A stretch of DNA of 64,000 nucleotides from Avena insularis (taxonomy: Eukaryota > Streptophyta > Magnoliopsida > Poales > Poaceae), in NCBI GenBank assembly GCA_023614405.1, contig CM042694.1:129523711-129587710 (forward strand), given 5' to 3'. Positions 22,159-33,475 of this stretch are shown here, one piece after another; position 1 is the stretch's first letter, and every line of letters begins with the position of its first letter. The position numbers and the translations under genes are program-made. A model generated the notes under the pieces. That model ran no database searches. It was not told the origin of the DNA and saw nothing but the letters and a program-made list of their open reading frames with translations.

Positions 22159-23143
22159 TGCATTTTCTCACCAGATCTTCTGCTTGTTCCAAGGCACTTG
22201 GCCAGTAGAATCCATGCCGGAACGCCTTTGCCACCAAGGCTCGGGATGAGGCATGATGCCCACATTCCCCTTGGTGGATATCTCGGAGGATGTCAAGCCC
22301 TTCTTCCGGGTCAACGCATCGTTGGAGGTCATTAGTTACACTGCGTTTGTATAACTCAGAATTGATGATTGTGTATGCTTTTGCTCTCCTCTGAGTTTGC
22401 CTGGCTAGCACCTCCTCAGTGGGTAGCGTTCCATCTTTCAGGAATTGGAATATAGGCAGTGCCCAAGCTGGTATGGCTCGTGGAGGGAATATCTCCTCAT
22501 CAATTTCCATCTGATCCACCGGCATAACTTCAGCCGGATCACGCTGAGCAGTCCCCGGGTCTAACGAGGTAGTCCCCGGGTTTGCCGAGGTAGTCCCCGG
22601 GTTTGCTGACACAGTCCCCGGGTCTCGCGTACCACCTCCCATGTCAATGTCCATGGGCTCAGCTCTGGATTCCGTATTTTTCGGGACATAGATCAAGTCG
22701 GTTCCTGGGGACGGCCTGATAGATGGTTTTCTGAGGTGTTCCAATGCTACACCCGGTGGAATTGCCTGTCTGGTCGATCCGAGCTTCGACAACATGTCGG
22801 CAGCCTTGTTTTCCGCCCGGGGTATATGGTGAAATTCACACCCCTCGAAATAACCAGATATCTTCTGTACATGAAATTTGTATAGTGCCATGTTTGGATC
22901 CAGGGCGTCCCACACTCCGGACACCTGCTGCACCACTAGATCCGAGTCGCCAAAGCATATTATCCGACGTATGCCAATCTCCTTTGCCACTTTGAGCCCA
23001 TGCACAAGAGCCTCATACTCAGCGACATTGTTCGATGCCGCGAAATGGATCTGCAACACGTACTTGAGCTGATCCTTCTTTGGTGAGGTAAGCACAACCC
23101 CGGCGCCTAATCCGGTCTTGGTTTTCGACCCGTCAAAGTGCAT
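22037..23143 (-). pseudogene. A3 pol, RNase H and integrase zinc-binding domain
   Basis: A 368-codon frame. The N-terminal part has MHFDGSKTKTGLGAGVVL, an NNVAEYEAL segment and CFGDSDLV, the acidic residues of RNase H. A low-complexity linker contains four NPGT/DPGT repeats. The C-terminal part carries the HHCC-type zinc finger (GECGHH ... CNGCQRYA) and ends as the core domain begins. The frame ends where the integrase core continues in another frame, so a frameshift lies between about 22040 and 22160. Confidence 0.85.
22534..22636 (-). repeat. Short in-frame tandem repeat in A3 pol linker
   Basis: Four imperfect units of about 27-30 bp containing AGTCCCCGGGT on the plus strand, encoding an NPGT-like motif on the minus strand. 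The repeat lies between RNase H and the integrase zinc finger and keeps the frame. Confidence 0.8.
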
Positions 23144-24530
23144 CCTCCAGTAATTCGGATCTGGTGGCGGTGAATCGTACTAAACCTTGGCCCAATCCAC
23201 GAAAAAGTCTGCCACAGCCTGAGATTTGATCGCTTCTCTTCTGTCGAACTAGGGCGCATAAGGGGCTAGCTCAATTGCCCATTTCGCGATTCGGCCACTC
23301 GCATCCTTGTTACCCATTATCTCGGATATGGGGGTGCACATATTACTTTGATGGGGTGCTCCTCAAAGTAATGCTTTAACTTCTTCGCCGCCATATAGAC
23401 ACCGTATGCCACCTTTTGAAAGTGTGGGTAGTTCTGTTTTGAGGCAGATAATACCTCGCTCAGGTAATACACTGGCCTCTGCACCGACTTACCCTCTTCA
23501 TTGCGTTCCACTACGATCACTGCACTTACAACTCGGTTGGTTGCGGCTACGTAGAGCAACATTGGTTCTTTTGATAGTGGAGAGGCTAACACCGGGGTAG
23601 TGGCCAACATTTTTTTCAAGTGGGTAAAAGCTTCATCGGCCTGTGGCGTCCAAACGAATTTATCTGACTTTTTCATGAGTTGGTAGAGAGGCAGTGCCTT
23701 TTCTCCCAACCGACATACAAACCGACTCAACGACGCCAGACATCCTGTGAACTTCTGGACATCATTGAGACACTTCGGTAGCTCCATCCGTTCGATGGAT
23801 CGGATCTTGGTTGGATTAACCTCGATACCTCGGCTGGAGACGAGAAATCCGAGTAACTTTCCAGCCGGGACACCGAAGGTACATTTTTCCGGGTTAAGCT
23901 TCATCCGGAACCTTCTCAAGTTCGCGAATGTTTGTCTTATGTCATCAAGGAGCGTTGCGCTTTCCTTGGTCTTGATAACCACATCATCCACGTATACTTG
24001 TACGTTTTGACCTATTTGGTCATGCAAACATTTTTGCATACATCTTTGGTATGTTGCACCTGCATTACGTAAACCGAACGGCATAGTGCAATAGCGATAA
24101 GCCCGTCTGAGGTAATAAACGCCGTTTTTATTTGATCATCCGGGTTCAGAGGTATCTGGTGGAAGCCAGAATATGCATCAATGAATGACAACAGTTCGCA
24201 TCCTGCGGTTGAGTCTATGAACTGATCTATCCTCGGAAGTGGAAATGGATCTTTTGGACACGCCTTGTTCAGGTTCGTGTAATCGATACACATACGCCAG
24301 ACCACTGCCACGTTCGGATCGTCCTTCTTATTTTCCACTAGCACCGGATTAGAGAGCCAATCCGGATACAGTACCTCCATGATGAATCCTGCTGCCAGTA
24401 ACCGAGCTATCTCGTCTCCAATGACTTTTCTCCTATCCTCGGCGAAGCGGAGGAGAGGTTGCTTCACCGGCCTTTCTCCAGGTCTTACGTTCAAAGAGTG
24501 CTCGGCCAACTCCCTCGGAGCACCTTGCAA
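23144..24530 (-). pseudogene. A3 pol, reverse transcriptase (frameshifted)
   Basis: The upstream frame (24530 to 24012) has the entry segment AGFIMEVLYPDWLSNPVLV, then CIDYTNLNKACPKDPFPLP and DAYSGFHQI. A frameshift between about 24084 and 24100 leads to the frame 24084-23317, which starts MPFGLRNAGATYQR and carries the catalytic YVDD at 23984-23995 followed by the thumb and the connection region. Stops occur at 23317 and in the 23160-23316 linker to RNase H. Motif content is typical of Gypsy RT. Confidence 0.88.
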
Positions 24531-24593
24531 GTCCTGCGTAGACCAAGCAAAAATATCCCGATTCTCACGGAGGAAGTTGATGAGCTCGCTTTC

Positions 24594-25076
24594 CTATTTG
24601 TCAGTTAACCCGGCACCAATTGTCACGGTGCGCTCCGAAAACATGTTATCAACTGGAATCTTCTTGGTGTCCTTTGCGGCTTGAAACGAAACGCTTCCAT
24701 GCGGGTTACTTAATGCCGGCATATATTGCTGTGCGGACTGAGCTAATGCTGCCACCTCTTGGATTTTTCTTTTCTCTTGCGCAATCACGAGTGACTCGGC
24801 TAGGTTGGACCCGACTGAAGCACACTCCATGGAACGTTGGAAATCTCCAGCAATGGTAATCACTCCATTTGGCCCGGGCAACTTCATCTTCAGATAACTG
24901 ATGTGACAGCTTGCCATGAATTTGTTCAATGCTGGCCTTCTGAGTTACGCATGATATGCAATTTCCAAGTTCACCACTTCAAACTCCAGATTTTCAGTTC
25001 GGCAGTTGTCCCTCGTGCCGAATAACACGTCAACCCGAACTTTGCCTATGGGCTCACAAGAAATGCCTGGTACTAT
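24594..25076 (-). pseudogene. A3 pol segment between protease and RT; gag and protease missing
   Basis: The minus strand encodes a GKVRVDVLFGT-like segment, an FEVVNLEIAYHA segment with a stop, ALNKFMASCHISYLKMKLPG and GPNGVITIAGD. In intact Tat elements I know, this stretch follows the protease. Here it starts only a few bases after the PBS, so the 5' UTR, gag and most of the protease were lost by an internal deletion. The 336-bp open part (24594-24929) ends with a stop before the RT frame. Confidence 0.7.
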
Positions 25077-25093
25077 CTCACGGTGGGCGCCAA
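25077..25093 (-). other. Primer-binding site of A3 (minus strand)
   Basis: On the minus strand TTGGCGCCCACCGTGAG follows the LTR end. TGGCGCCCACCGT is the PBS form I recall from several grass Gypsy elements. The match ends where the deletion junction with pol begins. Confidence 0.78.
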
Positions 25094-25094
25094 C

Positions 25095-25873
25095 TGTCGT
25101 GGTGGCGTCACGGCAGATGCCATGGATAGGCTAAAGGTGGGGACTAATATGCGCTAGGGGAATCCAGGGAGGGATAGTAGAGTGATTCTCTACACAGAAG
25201 TTTGTATTGCGATATCCACAAGATTACAAGTGCTCCTTGAGCTGTGTTGGCGAGAGGAGGAAGAAGGTGCTCTCTTACTCTAGCCTACTATCTTGCCCAA
25301 GAACCCTAGATCAACTAGTGCTCAACCAACTAGATTTCTGCCAACCCCCTCTACAAGAACCCTAACCCCCCTTATATAGAGGTGGTTTGGTCCTGGCCTA
25401 GGGCATACGTGGAGGCATATTCCTAAGAATATGCCCCCTCCCAAAGTAGTAACCCGACAGGGGTGCTTTTCCCCCGCGTCACACTTGCTTTAGCGACGTA
25501 AGCCGACGTGAGCGTCGTCATGCTTGTCGGGCACGATCCGGTGGTCCTGCCCTTGCTTTATTCGCTCATCCAGTAGGTACCGGACCTTCTTTTTTGACCA
25601 GAGAGATTCCTTCCTTCTCCTAGAAGCTAAGCGAGGATCCGGATCACAGTAGATCCGGCCACACCTGTTCCTGCATATAAGTCAGATAAGCATTTCCGAC
25701 TTACTCCTTAAGTCGGACGAGACAACGTTAGGCGACCCCCCCCGGTCCGGGTTACTCCGTGATCCGGCCTGCCTTGAGGTGACTCGGCCAGCGTCCGCTT
25801 TGACCTTGCCGACCCTCGTCTAATTCGGCCCTTATACCCCGGAGTGACCCTACCCGGGGGTATCCCCCCAACA
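25095..25873 (-). repeat. 5' LTR of A3
   Basis: A 779-bp LTR, repeat of 14692-15468, with a 2-bp longer C run near 25737. It is followed by TSD CCACC at 25874-25878. Confidence 0.95.
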
Positions 25874-25878
25874 CCACC

Positions 25879-28800
25879 ACCACTTTTTCTACCCCGAGCC
25901 ACCCCATGTGCCCTCCCTCTTCCCCTCGGCCTTATCTACCCCCTCTCGTACCTGGCATCATCCCCAGATCCCCAGGGCCCTACCCATCCCCACCAAGATC
26001 CCCACCTACCCTGCTACCCCTCTCTCCCATCTCTGATAACCCCATCGTCGACATCTACCCTGCCCACACCGTGGCAGAAGGAGGGCGTGGCGTCTAGGTG
26101 TTGGGGAAGAACCAGTGGAGCTCCTGCTGCCTGCTGTTGCCCGGATACGAGGAGGAGGCGGCCCTGTACCTGCTGCCGATCGCTGACCCGAGGAAACCCT
26201 AGCCTACAGATCACCAGCAACGCTGCTGATCCCCTGTGCTCTAGGCCGAACCACCACCACCAACCCACTCCCGGTGAGCCGATGCACCCCCTTGACATCC
26301 TCCCTCTGTTCTTCGCTTCCTATACGCGCCAATCGATTCGTCGAGCAACCTCTGTGCATGTTTGCTCGCAATCGTTTTTCCACGTAGCATCGCAGAACCT
26401 TATCCTCGCTGCGCAGCAGATCCCAGCATCAAGCCCAGCTAGCCGCAGCGGTAGCCGCCGCCGCGCGAGCGCGCCAGATCGCAGGTTCGAGTTCCCCGCC
26501 GCGTCGTGCTCTGTTCCGTCAGTTTCGTCAGAGAACACCGGCGTGAAGAAAAAAAGTACCCAGGGGCTATTTTCTAGATAACCCCCTGGCTTTTTGTTTC
26601 ATGCAACCCGCGCTCCACACGGCCCCACATGTCATCCGCGGTGGAACTTTTACAGAAAGGCACCGCTGGTATCGCAACCTCATCCCACAGTCCCCGTCTA
26701 CGCCGCGTGTCACCCGCCGCTTCGCCCGCTGGCGTGTGGGCCCGTTTGAGACACGCCCCCCCTTGTCAGCTGCGGTGGCTCGTTTCGGTCACGGTAGAAA
26801 AAGTCTGCCGCGTGTTGGTTTCTGCCAGCTCAGCGCGGCCCCACCCGTCAGTGTCTGTGGCTAAGTCTGCATGTGTGCAAATAGTCCCTGTTTCCTTTTC
26901 TGTTTAAACAAAACAATTTCAGAAATGTTTAATATGTTTTTAAATCTAGTTTTTAATAACTTTTAATTGGTAATCCCAAATTTGACAAATAATATGTCTA
27001 AATCAATCAGCACGACGAGCCCATTCTAACTACGCATTCCATGATATGAATTGAAGCATGCATCATGTAAATATTAATCATACAGAAATGTCTATGGGAG
27101 CAAAACCTGACTAAAACCCTAATAAAATTCTTTATTCTTGTACCCCACACCTCACCCATGCCATGCTATGCTTTGCCATGTAAATTGTGCATCATTCATC
27201 ATGGCATGCTTGGTTGCTTGTCGCATTTTATTCCTATGCTTGCGCACTTTATTTATATTGGCCCTTGTTTGTTTGGTTCTTTTCGAATAGACGCCGAGCA
27301 GGAGAATTATCAGGAATCCCAGGAGTACTACCCAGATCCATCTCTCGCTTCAACTGAGCTTCTAGGCAAGCACTACCACATGCTTGCATACATATAGTAC
27401 ATATTGCTTCTATCTTATTCTTGCATCATTGAGTCACGATTGCATTAAACTGAATCCCAAGTATTGCATGGCCTTACTTTTAAACCCCACCGAAGCTTGT
27501 TCCTCCATCCCATGAGCCACTACTACAGGAGTTGTTTGAGCCAAGCGAGTCGTAGAACAACATGTGTAGGGTATGTGAGTGTCTGATGGTTAATGAGGTA
27601 CCTAAACAACTTAACCTGAGTAGTAATGGGATAACTAATGAAAGAGGCACCGGTGGGCAATATCTGTTATTTGGTTTTTCATGATCATGTCCCGTAGGAC
27701 CCTGGGTACTTGATACCTGTTCCTTGACTATCGCACTATCCGCAGATGGGACCATGAATCCCCTTAGTCAGAGCTTGATCCATTTCTTATTTCTTGGGGC
27801 CACAAAGTAGTTTGGGGCTTTATTACTATCTTGTACTTATGCCATGCTTTACCGCTTTATTTATGATTGTGCGCAGAGCACCTGCACTGTTTAGGAATTG
27901 CGGAGTGTTTTCGCGGTATCGACAAGCCCAGTCACACTTTTGGGTTCCCAGTCGTTTAAAGCCATTGGCGCAAACCTTGGGTCCGTCTCGGAGCCGGCCA
28001 ACTTCGTTGCGGGTAGCTTAATGGGGTGGCCCCCTGAAATAATTTATGAATCCTGTGATTGCTTTGTCGTGAAAGCCTCGTTGGGTTTTGATTTGGTTTT
28101 TCCGAGGTCGATCGTGTGTGTGTGTTGCTATTTTTGCACCCCTGCAGGGTAAATCTTTCTGAAAGCTGTGTCCGCGGTTATGGACGACTCGGAGCACAGT
28201 TTCTCGATCATAGACAAGCATAACTAAAGTACCGTCTTAATTTGACTAAATATCTGACTAGTAATTAGTGCAATACCCAAGGAATGATTAATAAAACTCC
28301 CAGCGGATGGTTTGTTCGTCCGCTTTCTCGTTGGTTAGCGAGAAGGAGGATGGATCTGTTACTTTATACTATCATAACTGTTGTTTCTAATTAACGGACA
28401 TCCGCCTATCTTTGGTTAGGCGGATGGTTAGCGAGTATCTATAGTCTTGTTAGTTATTATATTTTGCTGCAATTGCGTCACCCCAGGTATATGTCCCCTT
28501 TAGAGGCATAAAGACTTGCTAAGTACCCCTAGGGTCTCACACGATAAATTGTTTGATTCAGATGAACAGGTGTATTCGCAAGATGGATACTGGGTGGAGG
28601 GGACAGATGATGTTGGCAACGATCACTCGGTGTAGAGATTCCGGGGATGAGGATCCGTGAGATCTGTGGGCGGGATGTGTTTATTTATGTGGCATCTTAT
28701 GCCGAATTGCTTCTTATCCGTACTAGGATCTTGTTTCCACCTTCCACTTGATACTCTGTTGATTTATGTATGAGGAGCTATCCTAAACTATTATCTCTAT

Positions 28801-29077
28801 CTAGGATATTTGGATCTTGCCGTATGGCATTGCAATATTTCTATTTCTTTTAGATGGTATGGCTCTGAGAACTTTTGTAAGGTAGCTTGCATACATACTC
28901 ACTTGTGTATGTATTTGATCTCTTCATTTGCCTCGCCTCGGCTCCTGTCCCGATGTTCTTGGAAGTGGTTAGGGCGGCAGCCTACACGCAGTGGCCCCTG
29001 GCCCCTACGTAAAATTCCTTAACCACTTTTGGTTCATCCAGGCTTGAACTTAGAGCGTAGGGTCCGAGGTTGTTATA
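25879..29077 (+). repeat. A2 right segment (remainder of the long LTR)
   Basis: About 3.2 kb after the A3 TSD. GC-rich to about 26850, then AT-rich. Open frames (for example 25844-26581 and 26601-26907) are Pro/Ser/Arg-rich with no recognisable domain. Near 28300-28440 a short motif containing CCGC and GGTTAGCGAG recurs. No PBS or PPT is seen. The segment ends GTTGTTATA at 29077. Confidence 0.65.
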
Positions 29078-29082
29078 AGCGG
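29078..29082. repeat. Right target-site duplication of A2 (AGCGG)
   Basis: It matches 13255-13259. The following sequence is the direct continuation of element A, as in the uninterrupted element B. Confidence 0.93.
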
Positions 29083-29735
29083 CCTTCGTATTCAAGGGAC
29101 ATGAGATTCTCAACTTACAACTTGTCAATGCATATCCTCATATTTGATCACTTTAACCTTAATCACCTAAAGATGCCTATGATAGGGGCAATGAGAGATT
29201 AAAGCTAGTAAGTATCATAATTTTTGGGAGCTCTTTATGAGACTTGCAATCCCTGCTTCCCTCTGCGAAGGGCCTTTCTTTTACTTTTTAGTTGAGTCAG
29301 TAAACCTACTCCCTTCTACCTCAGCAAGTATTTTGAGTTGTTGTGTTTCACTCATTCATATGATGATTTATTCGATCATGTCTTATGTTCCTTGCTTTGC
29401 ACATTGCTCTTATCTTGATGTTTACTACTTTGAAAGCTATCTTTGAAAACCAGTTATTTGTAAACTCCAGCAAATTATCAACTATTCTTTGACCAAGAGC
29501 TAAGTTTGCCATTACCAATTATGATTCACTTTATGTATCTTTATTGTGTTTCCTTTACTCATTGCAAGTTTAGTTATATAATAATGAGTTGTCTTCTATT
29601 ATGATCTATGCATTTGATGGATGTGATTCTTCTTGTCCGTATTCTTTTATCGACTCTTCACTCCATAAACCTGAGGCCATGTTTATTGAGCTCAATTTTG
29701 CTTGGGGACAAGCGAAGTCTAAGCTTGGGGGGAGT
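29083..29735 (+). other. Element A internal 3' region with polypurine tract
   Basis: No ORF with domain support. It matches element B (33476-34150, reverse strand) across most of its length. The PPT is AAGCTTGGGGGGAGT at 29721-29735, directly before the LTR TGATACG. Confidence 0.75.
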
Positions 29736-31214
29736 TGATACGTTCATTTTGCATCACTATTCTACGTCTTAATTCACTATTATTCATTGATATATTTCGT
29801 ATTGAGAGGTGATACTTATGTTATTTCATCTGTTTTTGCATGGTTGATGACTTTTGGAGCATGGACCGCTGCAGTCAGGATTTTGATGGAAAAGGTGCTG
29901 TTTGGAGGCAAAATTCACGAAGATCAGAAAATCCGGGAAAATATACGGAAAATCCTATTTTTCTAGAAGACTAAGGATGCCAGAAGACGGAGTGGAGATG
30001 GGCCACAGGGGGCCCACACCACCTAGTGGGCGACCCCTAGGTCCGGCCAGCAGTGGTGTGGCCACCTGCCCACTCCAGCCTCTCCCTCGGCGTATATCAT
30101 CCTCACCGAATCCCTAAGACTCGGGAGCGACCACGAAGATTCCGCCTCAAGGGGCGGAAAACACCGAGAGAGAAAGATCTCTCCGGCAGATAGATTTCTG
30201 CTAGGGAAATTCCTTCCCGGAGAGGGGAGATCGTCGCCATCAACACCACCATCAAGATGGACTTCATTGGGATCATCATCATCATCACCACCATCATCAC
30301 CATCTCCATATTGCTGTAACAGTTGTGTTGAATCTTGCATAGTTCATAGGGGAAACTTTCCCAGTGTTGATTACTCTTTGTAGTTGATGCTATTGAGTGA
30401 ACCATTGAATTATTGTTTATGTTCATATTGTTATACATCATTATTCCATCTCTGATCATGATCCATATGATGTCTTGTGAGTAGTTCGCTTTGTTCTTGA
30501 GGACATGGGAGAAGTCATGTTGTTAGTAGTGGAGTTGTGTTGAGAAAGATTCAATAGTTTGATATTTAAGTTGTGGTGTACTTCTTCTAGTGGTGTCATG
30601 TGAATGTCGACTACATGACACTTCACCTATATGGGCCTAGGGAATGCATTGTGTATTTGGCTACTAATCGTAGGGGTTGCCGGAGTGACAGAAACCTGAA
30701 CCCCCGTTAGGAAACCATTGCACAAGGGACGTAAGGGTCTTAGAGTTTAAAGCTGTGGTTAGGTTTCTACCTTAATTACTTTCTTGTACTTACGGATGTT
30801 TGCAAGGGGTATAATCACAAGTATGTATTAGTCCTGGATGGGTCAGTACATTAGCACAGGTTCACCCACACAACACTTAGCAAGCTAAAGAAGATTAATC
30901 AACTATATGAAGCGAAAGCACTTGACAGTCTTCCCATGTGTCCTCGAGAACGTTTGGTCCTCTTAAGTAATACAACCAGCTTGTCCTTTGCTGCATAAAG
31001 GATTGGGCCACTTGCTGCATTTATTCCTACTGTCTTTTATTTACTCGTACTTTGTTTACTTGCTTTATCAAAAACCCCTAAAAATCCGTTTGCTAAGTAT
31101 TTGCAGAGAATTCCTGATCCATACCACTAACCAGCACCTTCTGCTCCTTGTTGGGTTCGACACTCTTACTTATCGAAAATACTGCGATACACCCCCTATA
31201 CTTGTGGGTCATCA
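29736..31214 (+). repeat. 3' LTR of element A
   Basis: A complete LTR of 1479 bp from TGATACGTTC to GGGTCATCA. The sequence after it is element F DNA; the expected TSD would be CCCCT, but the left flank is outside the window. Confidence 0.93.
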
Positions 31215-32044
31215 CCCCTCGTGGACACCCGCGACGAGCACTCCCACGTGTTCCATTCGACCAAGGATGGGAGAATCCCGCAACGCCAAAGTCATCACTT
31301 GCGCCCCAACAGGGTCCATCTCCAAGCTAGGCGAGCAAGAGTAGTCTAGCCCTTGGGCAGCACCACGACTGATGGACCCCACGAGAATCTCCGCGATGGA
31401 GGGACGCTGAGGGCTAACATGTAAGCCAGCTCCGCTTGTTGCGGGAGTAGCGGCTGCCATTGAAGCACCGCCCGGAGTTTCCTTCCCTTCGCAAGCCAAC
31501 TTCAGAGCCTGCAGTGACACACCCTCCTCAGGAGGCACTCGTAAAGCATTCTCGACCTCCACGAGGGAGCCATCCTGAGCATCACCCTCTCCGGATGGCA
31601 CATTTGCAACCTGGTCCTCCTCGATAGGGGGCTTGGTTGGGACAACCTTCTCCACGATGGGGGGAGTTGGCATGGCCAACGGAGGCACCGGGTCCATCAG
31701 CGTGGGGTCGTCCCTCGTCTCGAGAGCAGCGACCGCGGTAGGATGCGCACCAGCGGTGAAGAGGTAAGAAGGGGGCACACCACTAGGAATATCTCCTTCA
31801 CGGATCTCTGCTTCATCTTCCTTTTCTTCTGGAGGGGACCCTCGCTGCAAAGAAGCAAAACTCCTAAGCCAAGGTGATAGCAGCGGACAAGGGAAGGAGA
31901 GAGTGGGAGGTTACCTCACGACACCCGAGGGCCGATGGCCCTAGAGCCCCCGCTTCATTCCAGGAGGAAGGAAATCCCCATCAGATCTCGGGGACTCGCC
32001 CCCTCCTGAAGCGACCTTTGCAAGAGCATCCCCCTCGAAGCAGA
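31215..32044 (-). pseudogene. Element F antisense-gene remnant, downstream part
   Basis: A 212-codon minus-strand frame (31212-31850) begins with an acidic segment (EEKEDEAEIREGD) and is then Pro/Ala/Ser-rich, like the linker exons of the A3 antisense gene. It has no enzyme motif. In the minus direction it follows the remnant at 38637-39933 once element B is removed. The downstream end is cut by element A. I assign it to an old Tat-like element by this context, not by sequence identity to A3. Confidence 0.45.
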
Positions 32045-33458
32045 TGATGTCTACGCACTTCTATTCTTGTAGACAGTTGTTGGGCCTCCAAGTGCAGAGG
32101 TTTTTAGAACAACAACAAGTTTTCCCTTAAGTGGATCACCCAAGGTTTATCGAACTCAGGGAGGAAGTGGTCAAAGGTATCCCCTCTCAAGCAACCCTGC
32201 AATCAAGATACAAGAAGTCTCTTGTGTCCCCAACACACCCAATACACTTGTCAGGTATATAGGTGCACTAGTTCAGTGAAGAGATAGTGAAATACAAGTC
32301 GTATAGATAATTATAAGTGGTAACGGTGATAGAAAATAGCTTTGTGGCGTGGAAAAGACTAAATGCAAACTGAAATAAAGATGGAAGCAAGCAAACATGT
32401 AATAGATCTAATAGCAAACGGTGTTTCAGTGCTTAGAAACAAGGACTAGGGATCATACTTTCACTAGTGAACACTCTCATATAAATATCTTCTCTTCATG
32501 ATACTACTCTTAACTACTCTCCGGTTGGACACTCTAATCGATGGTAGGGCTATAACAACACTCCTCAAAGTTTGCTTTTCCCATCTAGATAACCCCACAC
32601 TGTCACCTTGAGTTCTAGATGGTTCCAACAAACACCACAATTTCATAGAAACATCCAACTCCAAATATAACTCATAACAAGTATTTGTAATCTCTAGCGT
32701 AAGTGCCACCATGGTGTGCATACTATTAACTTCACACACATAGGGAGAGCAGAGATCTATTAAAGCACTTGAGTAGCAAGGTAGATTTATAGATTACAAT
32801 CTCATGATCTCAATAAGATCATGCATAGAGAGAGATGAACACATAGCTATCGGTAGAACCCTTAGCCTTGAGAGAGAACTACTCCCTCCTCATCATGGGA
32901 ATCAACAATGGTGATGGAGATGGTGGTGGCGATCGATGGAGATGGCTCCGGGGGCACTTCCCTGTCCCGGCACGATGCCGGAATAGAGACTTTCTTTCCC
33001 CCGAATCTCCCCTTCGATGGCGGTGGAATTGCGGAACTTTTCATGGATGGAGGCTGGACGATCTAGGGTTTCTCTATCGGGAGGAATATATAGGCGAAGG
33101 GGCGAGGTCGGTGGCCAGCCAGGGGGCCCACACCTTTCCCTGGCGCGGCCTGAGGGGACCCGCGCCTAGGGGTGGTTTGGCCACCCTGTAGCCCCCCGTC
33201 ATATCTCCTTTTGGCTCCGTGAATCTTCCGGGAAAATAACGACTTTGGCTTTTGTCCGGTCCAATTCCGAGAATATTCATTTTCTGACTTTTTGGAACCA
33301 AAAATAGCAGAAAATAGGCAACTGGCACTGTGGATCTTGTTAATAGGTTAGTCCAAGAAATCATATGAAAATTACTCCAAAGTGTGGACAAAACATAAGA
33401 AAGTAGATAAAAGCAAGCATGGAACATAAAAAATTATGGATACGTTTGCAACGTATCA
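32045..33458 (-). repeat. 3' LTR of element B
   Basis: A 1414-bp LTR; on the plus strand it starts TGATGTCTACGCAC and ends AACGTATCA. A minus-strand TATA-like CTATATATT lies near 33082-33092. It matches 37224-38636 with few differences. Open frames in it are LTR sequence. Confidence 0.94.
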
Positions 33459-33475
33459 ACATCCCCAAGCTTAAC
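33459..33475 (-). other. Polypurine tract of element B (minus strand)
   Basis: On the minus strand this reads TTAAGCTTGGGGATGT before the LTR. It shares the AAGCTTGGGG core with the PPT of element A. Confidence 0.8.

Larger units (their letters stand above)
14692..25873 (-). mobile_element. Element A3: Tat-lineage Ty3/Gypsy retrotransposon, gag-less, with antisense gene
   Basis: LTRs at 14692-15468 and 25095-25873 flank a 9.6-kb internal domain, with TSD CCACC. The PBS beside the right LTR and the purine-rich tract beside the left LTR (both read on the minus strand) set the element orientation as minus. The pol order on the minus strand is RT, RNase H, then integrase, which is the Gypsy order. 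A multi-exon gene on the plus strand between integrase and the 3' LTR is antisense to pol, a hallmark of several grass Tat elements. Gag and protease are missing. LTRs differ at about a dozen positions in 777 bp. Confidence 0.93.
13260..29077 (+). mobile_element. Element A2: probable 4.6-kb solo LTR (LARD/Sukkula- or Erika-like), split by A3
   Basis: The unit starts TGTAGCATCC and ends GTTGTTATA and is flanked by the perfect duplication AGCGG. After removing A3 it is about 4.63 kb (13260-14691 plus 25879-29077). I find no second copy of any part, no PBS, no PPT and no coding domain, so the simplest reading is a single very long LTR left by recombination between two LTRs. LTRs of this size are known for grass LARD elements such as Sukkula; that naming is recalled, not searched. 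The last base pair is TA instead of CA, a likely mutation. Orientation is inferred weakly from the TG start. Confidence 0.7.
1..31214 (+). mobile_element. Element A: non-autonomous Ty3/Gypsy LTR retrotransposon, interrupted, 5' end outside window
   Basis: Positions 1-1181 repeat at 30041-31214, which defines a 5' LTR (partial) and a 3' LTR. A primer-binding site matching the 3' end of plant tRNA-Asp follows the first, and a polypurine tract precedes the second. Without the nested insertions the internal domain is only about 4.4 kb (1182-1914, 10244-13259, 29083-29735) and shows no protease, reverse transcriptase or integrase. It resembles the non-autonomous grass Gypsy elements of the Sabrina/WHAM/Derami type; this name is from memory and unverified. 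Two elements sit inside it, each with a 5-bp duplication of A sequence. The left TSD of A is outside the window, so its own target cannot be confirmed. Confidence 0.9.

Noticed and set aside
25844..26581. 245-codon Pro/Ser/Arg-rich ORF as a possible host gene
   Set aside because: It starts inside the A3 LTR and crosses the TSD into A2, has no domain, and lies in GC-rich LTR DNA.
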